A DNA stretch of 9,372 nt from an uncultured Bacteroidales bacterium (GTDB lineage: Bacteria; Bacteroidota; Bacteroidia; Bacteroidales; Muribaculaceae), in the NCBI GenBank assembly GCA_945828175.1, contig CALZQD010000049.1, positions 1 through 9,372 on the forward strand, given 5' to 3'. Shown piece by piece: positions 1 to 6,897 of this stretch. The notes beneath the pieces were generated by a model. The model was not told the origin of the DNA, did no database searches, and worked only from the letters and a program-made list of their open reading frames with translations. The translations under genes were made by a program, and so were the position numbers. Numbering within the stretch: position 1 is the first letter of the stretch; each line of letters begins with the position of its first letter.

Positions 1-55
1 AAATGGAATCGGCCCTATTTTTTTAATCGCTCAAAAACTTTAGCGGACAGTAATA
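1..55 (-). mobile_element. Right end of a second IS4-like element, cut by the window edge
   Basis: Bases 37-55 match the 19-bp terminal repeat of the complete IS at 5530-6949 with one mismatch (actttagcgg... against agtttagcgg...), ending in the same cagtaata. Bases 1-16 are identical to 6896-6911, the 3' half of that element's end hairpin. The stretch between (17-36) differs, so this is a related but not identical copy. By analogy the transposase would read leftward off the window, the same orientation as the complete copy. The element appears to sit inside the ISAon1-like orfB. The expected duplicated target would be 56-64 (aattatttc), but the partner lies outside the window. Confidence 0.8.
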
Positions 56-154
56 AATTATTTCCTTGTACTGTTTACGTAATGTCTGACCGTTTAGGCC
101 ATTGCGTGCGGCAAGAGTTGATATGCTGACGGGGGTGCTTTCAATCTCCCTCTT
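56..154 (-). pseudogene. ISAon1-like transposase orfB, N-terminal fragment cut by IS4-like end
   Basis: Downstream of orfA, in a different frame, the minus strand stays open from just after a TAA (157-155) down to the IS boundary at 56. It encodes about 33 codons, including ESTPVSISTLAARNGLNG followed by QTLRKQYKE. This reads like a helix-turn-helix that begins the second ORF of this two-ORF transposase type (recalled similarity, not a search). Beyond 56 the frame runs into the IS4-like terminal repeat, so the catalytic part is absent here. No ATG starts this frame; expression would need a frame change near the orfA stop or re-initiation. Family assignment is from context and memory. Confidence 0.55.
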
Positions 155-491
155 TTAAAAAAGCCACGAACTCGGCGTTAAGTCGTGTGCCGTCGAACTC
201 GGATACATCCCATTCATAGCTGAATATCTCGCCGGTGGCCTTGTCAAGCCACTTGCGCTTCCGCACATGCAGGTATGTGGCCCGTCCACGTATCGGATAA
301 TCCTGTATGGTGCGGTAATCGCCGAATCCGTATGCGATTATGTTACTGTTGTACTTATCTTCGCGCATTTGCTCTTTCTTCTCGTCAAGCCATATGTCAA
401 AACGGGTATCGCTTTTTTCAAATCGATCAATATCGAAGTTGTCTATCAACACTTCGGGGAGGATTGCTCTGAGTAGTTGGTCTGGTTTCAT
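141..491 (-). CDS. ISAon1-family transposase N-terminal region protein (orfA)
   Basis: This 116-residue soluble protein begins MKPDQLLRAILPEVLIDNFD and is rich in charged residues. It contains YGFGDYRTIQDYPIRGRATY and, near its end, GEIFSYEWDVSEFDGTRLN. The pattern matches the small first ORF annotated in Bacteroidota as the N-terminal region of ISAon1-type transposases, presumably part of the DNA-recognition half of the transposase. Its partner orfB follows in another frame and is truncated after roughly 30 codons, so the element cannot be functional as seen here. A Bacteroidota-type -7 box (TATCTTTG on the minus strand, 503-496) lies only 4 bp upstream of the ATG, with no clear -33 box. Identification rests on recalled family resemblance. 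The gene's GC content is lower than that of the chromosomal genes, as expected for a mobile element. Confidence 0.7.
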   Translation of the reverse strand: MKPDQLLRAILPEVLIDNFDIDRFEKSDTRFDIWLDEKKEQMREDKYNSNIIAYGFGDYRTIQDYPIRGRATYLHVRKRKWLDKATGEIFSYEWDVSEFDGTRLNAEFVAFLKEGD

Positions 492-584
492 TTTGCAAAG
501 ATAACACTATACTCTGACATCTTCCCTCCGCCCACCGGAAAAATCCGCTGACCCACAAAGATTCCTTCAAAAAAGTTTTTATAT

Positions 585-618
585 AACAAAAAATCGCTGA
601 TATCTCTATCAGCGATTT
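585..618 (-). terminator. Intrinsic terminator of tRNA-Lys
   Basis: A perfect 12-bp stem (AAATCGCTGATA at 591-602 pairing with TATCAGCGATTT at 607-618) has a 4-nt loop. On the minus strand it is followed by a T-run (complement of the A-run at 588-593). It lies 7 nt beyond the tRNA 3' end, as expected for a rho-independent terminator. Confidence 0.88.
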
Positions 619-625
619 CTTCGTG

Positions 626-698
626 TGATCCGCCTGGGGCTCGAACCCAGGACCCCAACATTAAAAGTGTTGTGCTCTACCAGCTGAGCTAGCGAATC
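626..698 (-). tRNA. tRNA-Lys (anticodon UUU)
   Basis: The 73-nt minus-strand sequence folds as a full cloverleaf. The acceptor arm GATTCGC pairs with GCGGATC (one T-G wobble). The D arm is GCTC/GAGC with an AGCTGGTA loop. The anticodon stem is CAACA/TGTTG with loop CTTTTAA, giving anticodon UUU. The T arm is CTGGG-TTCGAGC-CCCAG, followed by discriminator A. The 3' CCA is not encoded (the next bases are CAC), which is usual in Bacteroidota. It is flanked by its own promoter upstream and a perfect terminator hairpin downstream, so it is probably a single-gene transcript. Confidence 0.96.
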
Positions 699-749
699 TC
701 CTTGGTTGCTCTGAGTGACTCAGCCTGTGTGTCGTTCTCAAAAGCGATG

Positions 750-781
750 CAAAGTTATGACTTTTTTTCATTCCATGCAAA
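750..781 (-). promoter_or_regulatory. Bacteroidota-type promoter for tRNA-Lys
   Basis: On the minus strand, TTTG (781-778) is followed after exactly 20 nt by TAACTTTG (757-750). This fits the Bacteroidota consensus TTTG-N19-21-TAnnTTTG. Transcription would start near 743, leaving a leader of about 45 nt before the tRNA. Confidence 0.75.
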
Positions 782-960
782 TCTTTGCCGCGATTTTTTT
801 GAGATATTTTGTCGGCTTCAGCTGCCGGCTTTTTCAACATCTTTTTATTCAGTCCTTTGGAAGCCGCATCACCGGCCATATTTTTTTTCCGTCGCAGTAA
901 GGCCGCCGATAAACCATCGTCGCGGCTCGTTTGTTTTTTTGATATTGAATGTTATGAGAG
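782..960. other. Divergent intergenic region, no gene seen
   Basis: This separates the minus-strand tRNA promoter from the plus-strand CLC gene. It is rich in T-runs. Open frames crossing it overlap the tRNA or lack family resemblance. I see a TTTG at 930-933 but no TAnnTTTG at the right distance, so no promoter for the CLC gene is assigned. Confidence 0.5.
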
Positions 961-2373
961 ATGAATACCGAGAGTCGGGAACAGGTGCCGTCAGGCGAGT
1001 CTAAACGCCCGGGCAGAGCCGAAAGGTTTGCGGCTGCCCGCAGCAAGTATATGACAGACCGTACGTTTGTCATGCTTCTGTCTGTCGTCGTGGGGCTGCT
1101 CGCAGGCCTCGGCGCCTATGTGCTAAAGCTGATGGTGGGCTATATCGCCGACCATATCGTCGGCACGGTCTCGCAGCCCGGTTTCAGCCGGCTCTATCTG
1201 CTTGTGCCGGTGACGGGCATAATGCTGACGGTTATCTATCAGCATTATATCCTCGGCAAGAATATCGAGCACGGCGTCAAACGCATGCTCTCGAAAATCG
1301 CAAAACGCGACTATCGTCTCGACGGCGACATCACTTACGCTCCGTTGCTGGCGAGCACGCTGACCCTCGGTTTCGGCGGCTCGGCCGGCGGCGAAGGGCC
1401 TATCGCTTATGTCGGCGGCGCCATCGGCAGCAATCTCGCGGGTCTGTCGCGCCTGCGACCCTAGCTCGTCTGCGCCATTATAGTCATAGGGGCCGGCGCA
1501 GGCATCGCGGGCATCTTCAAGGCTCCGTTGGGCGGGGTGCTTTTCACGCTCGAGGTGATGAGGATGGAGCTCACGGGCTCACTTGTCATCGCGCTGCTGC
1601 TCGCGGCCTCGGTGGCGGCGGCAACGGCGTTTATCCTCTCGGGGTATACGCCCGACGTCGTCTTCACGGCGACAGGCCACACGGCTCAGGGCGATATGCT
1701 GTGCGTCGCGGTCTTCGGCATCTTCTGCGGCATCTATTCATTATATTATAGCGGCGTCATGGTCATGATGCAGCGCTTCTACGACCGCATGCCGGGCTTC
1801 TGGGGGCGCGGACTGCTGTCGGGTGCGATTCTGTCGGCGCTGATTTTCGCTTTCCCGGCGCTGTATGGCGAGGGCTACGGCATCATCGGCCACGTCCTGT
1901 CGGGCGACGGTGCGGCTATGGCCGAGAGTGCCTTCGGCAAATCGGGCATGCCGACAGGACTTTCGGTGATACCGATTTCGGGCGCGGTGCTCGCTGTCAA
2001 GGCCTTCGCTACATCGGCGAGCAACAGCGGCGGCGGTGTGGCCGGCGATTTCGCCCCGACGCTGTTTGCGGGCTGCGCGGCCGGCGTATTCTTCTCGTCG
2101 ACTGTCAATTACCTGTTCGGCGCCAATCTGTCTGTCGCCGACTATGCCTTCATCGGCATGGCCGCCGTGATGGCCGGGGCGATACGCGCGCCGTTCATGG
2201 CTGTATTCATCGTCGTCGAGATGACGTTCAACCTCACGCCGGTCGTGCCGTTGGCTCTCGGCGCGCTGCTGTCGTTCGGCGTCGTTCGGTGCCGCACGGC
2301 CATCGATTTCTATGGCCGCCGCCACGGTCTTAGCGCCTTTGAGTATGTCAGAGAGAAAATCCTCAAAAAATGA
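961..2373 (+). pseudogene. CLC-family chloride channel/transporter, interrupted by in-frame TAG at 1462-1464
   Basis: The two open segments (961-1461 and 1465-2373) lie in the same frame and together give a 471-codon CLC membrane protein without CBS domains. The first half carries LGFGGSAGGEGPIAYVGGAI with the gating glutamate at residue 145 (the GxEGP motif). The second half carries GIAGIFKAPLGGVLFTLEVMR and the GxFxP-type motif NSGGGVAGDFAPTLFAG. Homology continues without a gap across codon 168, which is TAG where CLC proteins usually have a polar or basic residue after Pro, one base from CAG or AAG. The 167-residue product would lack most of the pore. The first Met in frame after the stop is at 1528, inside the FTLEV region, so re-initiation would not rescue it. 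At the position of the E. coli ClC proton glutamate (Glu203) the sequence has Val (TLEV; codon 199), which is channel-like. A base-calling error remains possible. Confidence 0.85.
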
Positions 2374-2396
2374 GTCGCGGGTTGCTTATTTTTTTG

Positions 2397-2404
2397 TAAA
2401 TTTG
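2397..2404 (+). promoter_or_regulatory. Candidate -7 box upstream of pheS
   Basis: TAAATTTG fits the Bacteroidota -7 consensus TAnnTTTG and lies 38 nt before the pheS ATG. No clear TTTG sits 20 nt upstream, so the promoter is only half supported. Confidence 0.45.
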
Positions 2405-2442
2405 CCACAGAAAAATAATAAAATGACATTCATCGACATAGC

Positions 2443-3462
2443 ATGTTAGACAGAATCAATAATCTCAAGGCCGAAATCGAATCTTTGGCCGCCTCGACAG
2501 CGGAGGAAGTCGAAGCTCTCCGCATCAAATATCTGAGTAAAAAAGGCCTCGTCAGCCAGCTGATGGCCGATTTTCGCCTCGTCCCCGCCGAAAGCAAGCG
2601 CGAGGTTGGTCAGGCCATCAACGACCTCAAGGCCAAGGCTACAGATAAAATCAACTCGCTGCGCGACAGCCTTGGCTCGAAGGGCGAGGACCTCAGCGGC
2701 CTCGACCTCACCCGCACGCCGTCGGACATCAAGCTCGGCACCCGTCACCCGCTGTCGCTCGTCAAGGAAGAAATCATCGCCATCTTCCGCCGTCTCGGCT
2801 TCACCATAGCCGAAGGCCCCGAGATTGAAGACGACTGGCATGTGTTCTCGTCGCTGAATTTCGCCGAAGACCATCCCGCCCGCGATATGCAGGATACATT
2901 CTTCATCCAGCGCAATCCCGACGTGCTGCTGCGCACCCACACCTCGTCGGTTCAGTCGCGCGTGATGGAAAACAGCCGTCCGCCCATCCGCATCATCTGC
3001 CCCGGACGTGTCTACCGCAACGAGGCCATTTCGGCCCGCGCCCACTGCTTCTTCCACCAGGTCGAGGCGCTTTATGTCGACCGCAACGTGTCGTTCGCCG
3101 ACCTGCGCCAGACGCTGCTCTACTTCGCCCGCGAGATGTTCGGCCCCGAGACCAAGATTCGTCTGCGTCCGAGCTACTTCCCCTTCACCGAGCCCTCGGC
3201 CGAGATGGATATCAGCTGTAATCTCTGCGGCGGCAAGGGCTGTTCGTTCTGCAAGGGTACGGGCTGGGTCGAGATTCTCGGCTGCGGCATGGTCGACCCC
3301 AACGTGCTCGAGGCCTGCGGCATAGACTCAAAAGAATATACCGGCTTCGCTCTCGGCATGGGCATCGAGCGCATCACCAACCTCAAATATCAGGTCAAGG
3401 ATCTGCGAATGTTCTCTGAGAACGATGTCCGTTTCCTCGACGAATTTACAGCGGCACACTGA
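2443..3462 (+). CDS. pheS: Phenylalanyl-tRNA synthetase alpha subunit
   Basis: This is the catalytic subunit of cytosolic PheRS, which charges tRNA-Phe as an alpha2-beta2 enzyme. At 339 residues it has the usual length. Residues 1-85 form the N-terminal coiled coil. The class II core follows: HPARDMQDTFF (144-154), motif 2 around GRVYRNEAISARAHCFFHQ (188-206), and motif 3 GFALGMGIERI (301-311). Between motifs 2 and 3 is a Cys4 knuckle (C259, C262, C267, C270; CxxCx4CxxC) that probably binds zinc; many Bacteroidota PheS proteins carry such an insert. The ATG at 2443 begins the conserved MLDRI start. pheT is not adjacent. nth starts 1 nt after the stop, so the two are probably cotranscribed. 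Confidence 0.97.
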   Translation: MLDRINNLKAEIESLAASTAEEVEALRIKYLSKKGLVSQLMADFRLVPAESKREVGQAINDLKAKATDKINSLRDSLGSKGEDLSGLDLTRTPSDIKLGTRHPLSLVKEEIIAIFRRLGFTIAEGPEIEDDWHVFSSLNFAEDHPARDMQDTFFIQRNPDVLLRTHTSSVQSRVMENSRPPIRIICPGRVYRNEAISARAHCFFHQVEALYVDRNVSFADLRQTLLYFAREMFGPETKIRLRPSYFPFTEPSAEMDISCNLCGGKGCSFCKGTGWVEILGCGMVDPNVLEACGIDSKEYTGFALGMGIERITNLKYQVKDLRMFSENDVRFLDEFTAAH

Positions 3463-3463
3463 C

Positions 3464-4174
3464 GTGACCATCGCCGAACGCTATAACGGCGTCATCGACA
3501 TCTTCGAAAAGGAGATGCCGACGCCCGAAACCGAGCTGCACTACGACAACGCCTATCAGTTGCTCGTGGCCGTCATTCTGTCGGCCCAGTGTACCGACAA
3601 GCGCGTCAATATCATCACGCCGCCGCTCTTCGAGCGCTATCCGACGCCCGCCGACCTCGCCGCCGCCTCGCAGGACGATGTCTTCGACCTGATCAAGTCG
3701 TGTTCATATCCCAATAACAAAGCCAAGGCCCTCGTCGCCATGGCGCGTATGCTGACCGAGCGTTTCGGCGGCGAAGTGCCGTCCGACATCGACAGCCTCA
3801 TGGAGCTGCCCGGGGTAGGGCGCAAGACCGCCAACGTCATTCTCTCGGTCGTCTACGACCGTCCGGCCATGGCCGTCGACACCCACGTATTCCGCGTGGC
3901 CGACCGCATAGGTCTGACCCGCGGCAGCAAGACGCCCTTCGAGACCGAAAAAAAGCTCGTCAGGAACATCCCCGAAGACAAAATCGGCCGCGCCCATCAC
4001 TGGCTGATTCTCCACGGCCGTTATGTCTGCAAGGCCCGCAAGCCCCTCTGCGAGGAGTGCGGCGTCAGAAACTACTGCCGCTTTTTTGCCGAACGAAGCA
4101 AGAAAGCTGCCAAGACGGCCCAAACCGCCAAGCCAGCTAAGCCCGCCAAAGCCGATAAAACCGAGAAGAAATGA
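3464..4174 (+). CDS. nth: Endonuclease III (DNA glycosylase/AP lyase)
   Basis: This base-excision repair enzyme removes oxidised pyrimidines and cleaves at AP sites. I chose the GTG at 3464 because the family begins (M)TIAERYNGVIDIF; an in-frame ATG at 3425 would add 13 unrelated residues inside pheS. From the GTG the protein has 236 residues. The helix-hairpin-helix LPGVGRKTANVILSVV contains catalytic Lys121, and VDTHVFRVADRIG contains catalytic Asp139. The [4Fe-4S] loop has C189, C196, C199 and C205 with the canonical C-x6-C-x2-C-x5-C spacing. The final 25 residues form a low-complexity basic Ala/Lys/Pro tail not needed for the fold. It starts 1 nt after pheS and overlaps the next gene by ATGA. 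Confidence 0.96.
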   Translation: MTIAERYNGVIDIFEKEMPTPETELHYDNAYQLLVAVILSAQCTDKRVNIITPPLFERYPTPADLAAASQDDVFDLIKSCSYPNNKAKALVAMARMLTERFGGEVPSDIDSLMELPGVGRKTANVILSVVYDRPAMAVDTHVFRVADRIGLTRGSKTPFETEKKLVRNIPEDKIGRAHHWLILHGRYVCKARKPLCEECGVRNYCRFFAERSKKAAKTAQTAKPAKPAKADKTEKK

Positions 4175-4821
4175 TTGAAAGCCTGACGTTCGACCAGAAG
4201 TTTATCGACATCATCGAGATGCTCGGCACCATCGCCTTCGCCATCTCGGGCATCAGGCTCGCCGCGGCCAAAAACTTCGACTGGTTCGGCGCCTATGTCG
4301 TCGGTCTGGTGACGGCTATCGGTGGCGGTACGCTTCGCGACGTGCTTCTCGACATCCCCGTTTTCTGGATGCTGTCGTATCGCTATCTCGCCGTCACGGG
4401 CATCTCGCTCGTCGCCGTAATCATCTTCCGTCAGTTCCTGGTCAAGGGCATGCGCACCCTGTTCATCTTCGACGCCATCGGCTTGGCGCTCTTTGTCGTC
4501 GTCGGCATTCAGAAGACGCTCTTCGCCGACTATCCGATGTGGGTCGCCGTCGTCATGGGCATCATTACCGGCTCTTTCGGGGGCATCATCCGCGATATCC
4601 TCATCAACGACGTGCCTCTGTTTTTCCGCAAGGATATTTATGCCACGGCCTGTCTCGCCGGCGGCGTGGCTTACTGGCTGCTGTCGCTGACCGAGCTCCC
4701 GCTGTGGGTGCTGCAGGGCGGCTGTGCCTTCGTCATCATCGGCCTGCGCGTTCTCGCCGTCCATTACAACTGGTCGCTTCCAATCCTTAAAGTCGACGAA
4801 AAATCGCTGCCTGAACAATGA
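4171..4821 (+). CDS. TRIC/UPF0126 (YadS-like) membrane protein
   Basis: This 216-residue, about seven-helix inner-membrane protein is built from two repeats of the UPF0126 (PF03458) unit. Each repeat bears a glycine-rich kinked helix with an Arg-Asp pair: AIGGGTLRDVLLDIP (residues 49-63) and GSFGGIIRDILINDVP (134-149). Characterised prokaryotic TRIC homologues are trimeric monovalent cation channels; some family members are annotated as glycine transporters, so the substrate is not settled by sequence. The start codon overlaps the nth stop (ATGA, 4171-4174), and its stop overlaps the start of the GtrA gene in the same way. This points to translational coupling in one operon. Confidence 0.92.
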   Translation: MIESLTFDQKFIDIIEMLGTIAFAISGIRLAAAKNFDWFGAYVVGLVTAIGGGTLRDVLLDIPVFWMLSYRYLAVTGISLVAVIIFRQFLVKGMRTLFIFDAIGLALFVVVGIQKTLFADYPMWVAVVMGIITGSFGGIIRDILINDVPLFFRKDIYATACLAGGVAYWLLSLTELPLWVLQGGCAFVIIGLRVLAVHYNWSLPILKVDEKSLPEQ

Positions 4822-5255
4822 ACCGCATCTGCCGTCTGCCGCTCGATTACAAGATGTTGCAGTTCTTAAAATACTGCATCGTCGGCGCGCTCAACACCGT
4901 TGTGTGCCTCGGCGTCATCTTTGTCTGCAAATCGCTGCTCGGCGTCAATCCCTACCTGTCGAACATACTCGGCTACGGCGCAGGTCTCATCAATTCATTC
5001 CTCTGGAACAAACAGTGGGTCTTCAAGACCCGCGGCGGCTACAGCCGCGAGGCCGTGCGCTTCCTTGTCGGTTTCGCCGTCTGCTATCTGCTGCAGCTCG
5101 CCGTGGTCTTCGTGCTCAACTCGTCGCCTTTCGGCCGCTTCGAGGTCGACATCTTCGGCTTCGTCCTGTCGGGCTACGGCATCGCCACGCTCTTGGGCAA
5201 TGTCGTCTATACTCTCGCCAACTATGTCTACAATCGCTTGGTAACATTTCGCTGA
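4818..5255 (+). CDS. GtrA-family membrane protein
   Basis: This 145-residue protein has four predicted membrane helices. It shows the GtrA (PF04138) signatures: FLKYCIVGALNTVVCLGVIF near the N-terminus, ILGYGAGLINSFLWNKQWVF in the middle, and NYVYNRLVTF at the C-terminus. GtrA proteins are thought to move or assist undecaprenyl-linked sugars for cell-envelope polysaccharide modification. No glycosyltransferase gene is adjacent here, so the partner is unknown. It overlaps the TRIC gene by ATGA (4818-4821) and ends the pheS-nth-TRIC-gtrA run. No convincing terminator hairpin follows before the next promoter. Confidence 0.9.
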   Translation: MNRICRLPLDYKMLQFLKYCIVGALNTVVCLGVIFVCKSLLGVNPYLSNILGYGAGLINSFLWNKQWVFKTRGGYSREAVRFLVGFAVCYLLQLAVVFVLNSSPFGRFEVDIFGFVLSGYGIATLLGNVVYTLANYVYNRLVTFR

Positions 5256-5289
5256 CTTATCGATAAAAATCGCCCGTTGGTCGAGTTGA

Positions 5290-5321
5290 TTTGTATTCAG
5301 AGGTACGAAATGCTATATTTG
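5290..5321 (+). promoter_or_regulatory. Bacteroidota-type promoter for the kinase/regulator operon
   Basis: TTTG (5290-5293), a spacer of exactly 20 nt, then TATATTTG (5314-5321) match the consensus fully. The predicted start lies near 5328, about 14 nt before the ATG at 5342. This supports 5342, not an upstream in-frame ATG at 5291 inside the promoter, as the kinase start. Confidence 0.82.
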
Positions 5322-5341
5322 CAGGCAAATCAATCATTGTC

Positions 5342-5529
5342 ATGAATATTATCGACGAAGAAACGACAAGAGGAGCCGGCCTGAGCCGCTTTATATCGCA
5401 TCTCATTGTGATATCGATGCTTTTCATCCTGCCCGAGTTCATAATGAGCTACACCGTGTCTAATTTCACCGGCGGGATTCCATGGCTTTTCTACCTCAAG
5501 TCAGCGGTGTTTATCTTCGTTTTCTATAT
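5342..5529 (+). pseudogene. LytS-type sensor histidine kinase, 5' fragment (IS-interrupted)
   Basis: This encodes the first 62 codons plus two bases of a membrane histidine kinase. It covers membrane helix 1 (about residues 17-36) and the beginning of helix 2 (about 47-68), where the IS entered. Translation now runs five codons into the IS and stops at 5543-5545, giving a 67-residue product with no kinase domain. Joining base 5529 to 6959 (removing the IS and one 9-bp duplicate) restores the frame exactly, with ATA as codon 63 and a total of 363 residues. The remainder is at 6959-7862. Confidence 0.9.
5521..5529. repeat. Target site duplication, left copy (tttctatat)
   Basis: This is identical to 6950-6958 directly beyond the other IS end. 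Nine bases fits IS4-family target duplications and defines the element ends at 5530 and 6949. Confidence 0.92.
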
Positions 5530-5548
5530 TATTACTGTCCGCTAAACT
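5530..5548 (+). repeat. Left terminal inverted repeat of IS (19 bp)
   Basis: Perfect inverted match to 6931-6949; pairing stops at base 20. Confidence 0.93.
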
Positions 5549-5590
5549 AAAAAAGGAGAGTCCAACTTCCTGCATGGCAGAGGTTGGGCT
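5549..5590 (-). terminator. Transposase terminator hairpin at left IS end
   Basis: On the minus strand, AGCCCAAC (5590-5583) pairs with GTTGGACT (5566-5559) with one G-T pair, and the stem can extend inward with a bulge. Four bases later there is a run of six T (complement of 5549-5554). It lies 26 nt beyond the transposase stop, so it probably ends the transposase transcript before the IS edge. Confidence 0.7.
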
Positions 5591-5615
5591 TACTTTTTGT
5601 ACATGACAAGCCCCC

Positions 5616-6839
5616 TCAGCAGTTTTCAGTATCTTTGGGTGGTGATTCTGCAGCTTCGACAAGCATGATTTTCAGGTCTGCATCGGGTTGATTGAGGAAC
5701 TTTTCGAGATTGAGGTAATACATCAGAACAATTCGCACGATTGTGGCGAGGCCGGAGAAGCTCCAACGCCTTTTCAGTTTGCTTTGCAAGACTGACAGCA
5801 ACAGATTTGCGATGAGCGTAACCCAGATCTGGATTTTGATGGCGTTTGCACTTTCTCCATAGAAATATCTCAGAGGAAAGTTCTGCTTTATCTGTTTGAA
5901 AAGCGACTCAATCTGCCAACGACGGCGGTATATCGCCACTATCGTCTCCAACGGCATGTCAAAATCATTGGTCAGCAACGAGACGAGTTTGGGAGTCTTG
6001 CCTTTCTTGATGTCAACATATGTGATTATCCGTGCGATGTGATTGATGTCATCCTTGCGGAACACCACGACCTGCTCCCGATATTCCATAAGTCCCTGCG
6101 GATTCTGATGCATGCAGTCCACAAGTGCCTCGTAATTGAGGTTTTTCTTCATCTTGGTGACATAGACAACGCCGCGGTCGGTCAGTTCCTCGAACTTGTC
6201 ATAGTTGATGTAGGCGCGGTCCATTGCCGCGATCTCATCACGCTTGTAATGGCTTGGAGCGAGCATGAACGAATCGTTTGTCGCCGCAGATGTGAACTCT
6301 ACATCGCATGGCACACCTTCATTGGCGTGTATCACTGCATGGACTTTAATGCCGCCTTTCTTTTTGCCTGTCTTCGGATGGCGACCAACGCCCTTGAAAA
6401 TGGCATTGGAGAACAGGCTTACGGTTGTGGAATCGATGATGCGCAGCCGTTTTATCCATTCTTCCGTGCCGTTACGCCGGCTGTCCGATGAAAGAATGCC
6501 CTTGTTGGCTTCGTACAGGTCCCGATAGACCTCCTCAAAGAACTTTTCCGGGCGTCTGGCATTTGCATCCGACAAAGTGCTGCGCTTCGGTACGGTGTCG
6601 ATGCCCACATGATGTAGTTTGCGGACTTCCGCAGTCATAGATGTCTCTATTTCTCGCAATGAGTCGAACCGCTGTATCACCGCATACAGCATTGTCAGAA
6701 GATGGGTGTAGCCGTCGAAGCTCTTTACATACTTCTCCCCGCCGTGTTTACGGCTCATTTCAACTATTTTTTCACGGTTAAGCGACTTTATCAGCTGTCC
6801 GTATATCGGCTGTCCGAAGAAATTACTACTTTTGGGCAT
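5616..6839 (-). CDS. IS4-family transposase (DUF4372-like N-terminus)
   Basis: This 407-residue DDE transposase catalyses cut-and-paste movement of the element around it. The N-terminal about 75 residues ([20 protein letters not shown], then [20 protein letters not shown]) resemble the DUF4372 DNA-binding region of Bacteroidota IS4 transposases. The RNase H-like core has Asp136 ([13 protein letters not shown]), Asp207 ([14 protein letters not shown]) and Glu311. The Glu lies within the family signature Y304-x2-R307-x3-E311-x6-K318 ([15 protein letters not shown]), an exact match to the IS4 YREK spacing. An internal about 100-residue beta-strand insertion separates Asp207 and Glu311, as is usual. 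The frame is intact and full length, so the enzyme is probably active. A promoter fits at 6866-6897. Confidence 0.95.
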   Translation of the reverse strand: MPKSSNFFGQPIYGQLIKSLNREKIVEMSRKHGGEKYVKSFDGYTHLLTMLYAVIQRFDSLREIETSMTAEVRKLHHVGIDTVPKRSTLSDANARRPEKFFEEVYRDLYEANKGILSSDSRRNGTEEWIKRLRIIDSTTVSLFSNAIFKGVGRHPKTGKKKGGIKVHAVIHANEGVPCDVEFTSAATNDSFMLAPSHYKRDEIAAMDRAYINYDKFEELTDRGVVYVTKMKKNLNYEALVDCMHQNPQGLMEYREQVVVFRKDDINHIARIITYVDIKKGKTPKLVSLLTNDFDMPLETIVAIYRRRWQIESLFKQIKQNFPLRYFYGESANAIKIQIWVTLIANLLLSVLQSKLKRRWSFSGLATIVRIVLMYYLNLEKFLNQPDADLKIMLVEAAESPPKDTENC

Positions 6840-6865
6840 AGTTTAGACATATGTTTTGGCGAACA

Positions 6866-6897
6866 CAAACTAAACTAAAAGGGCCGACTCCTGCAAA
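6866..6897 (-). promoter_or_regulatory. Transposase promoter embedded in the IS end hairpin
   Basis: On the minus strand TTTG (6897-6894), a 20-nt spacer and TTAGTTTG (6873-6866; one mismatch to TAnnTTTG) fit a Bacteroidota promoter. Transcription would start near 6859, about 20 nt before the ATG. The -33 box lies in the loop of the 6878-6912 hairpin, so native transcripts lack the hairpin. Confidence 0.6.

Noticed and set aside
661..879. Minus-strand open frame of 72 codons (MAGDAASKGLNKKML...)
   Set aside because: It runs into the tRNA-Lys gene and across its promoter, and no family is recognised.
1462..1464. TAG as a recoded sense codon (pyrrolysine or suppression)
   Set aside because: There is no pyrrolysine system or suppressor tRNA in view, and CLC proteins have no known recoding. 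A point mutation or base error is simpler.
1741..2325. Minus-strand open frame of 194 codons opposite the CLC gene
   Set aside because: Antisense shadow with the same compositional signature; the CLC motifs are in the plus frame.
2446..3057. Minus-strand open frame of 203 codons opposite pheS
   Set aside because: Shadow of codon bias; PheS is unambiguous on the other strand.
4072..4818. Minus-strand open frame of 248 codons opposite nth/TRIC
   Set aside because: Asp/Glu/Arg/His-rich shadow of a hydrophobic membrane-protein gene; the TRIC motifs are on the plus strand.
5257..5266. 10-bp palindrome ttatcgataa after gtrA
   Set aside because: It is too short and has no T-run directly after it, so it is neither a clear terminator nor an operator.
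6039..6491. Plus-strand open frame of 150 codons inside the IS
   Set aside because: Antisense to the transposase catalytic core with no recognisable family.
6846..6858. Outward promoter from the IS into the kinase 3' part (catatgttttgg)
   Set aside because: The -7 match has one extra base, the -33 spacing is short, and the hairpin at 6878-6912 would block it.
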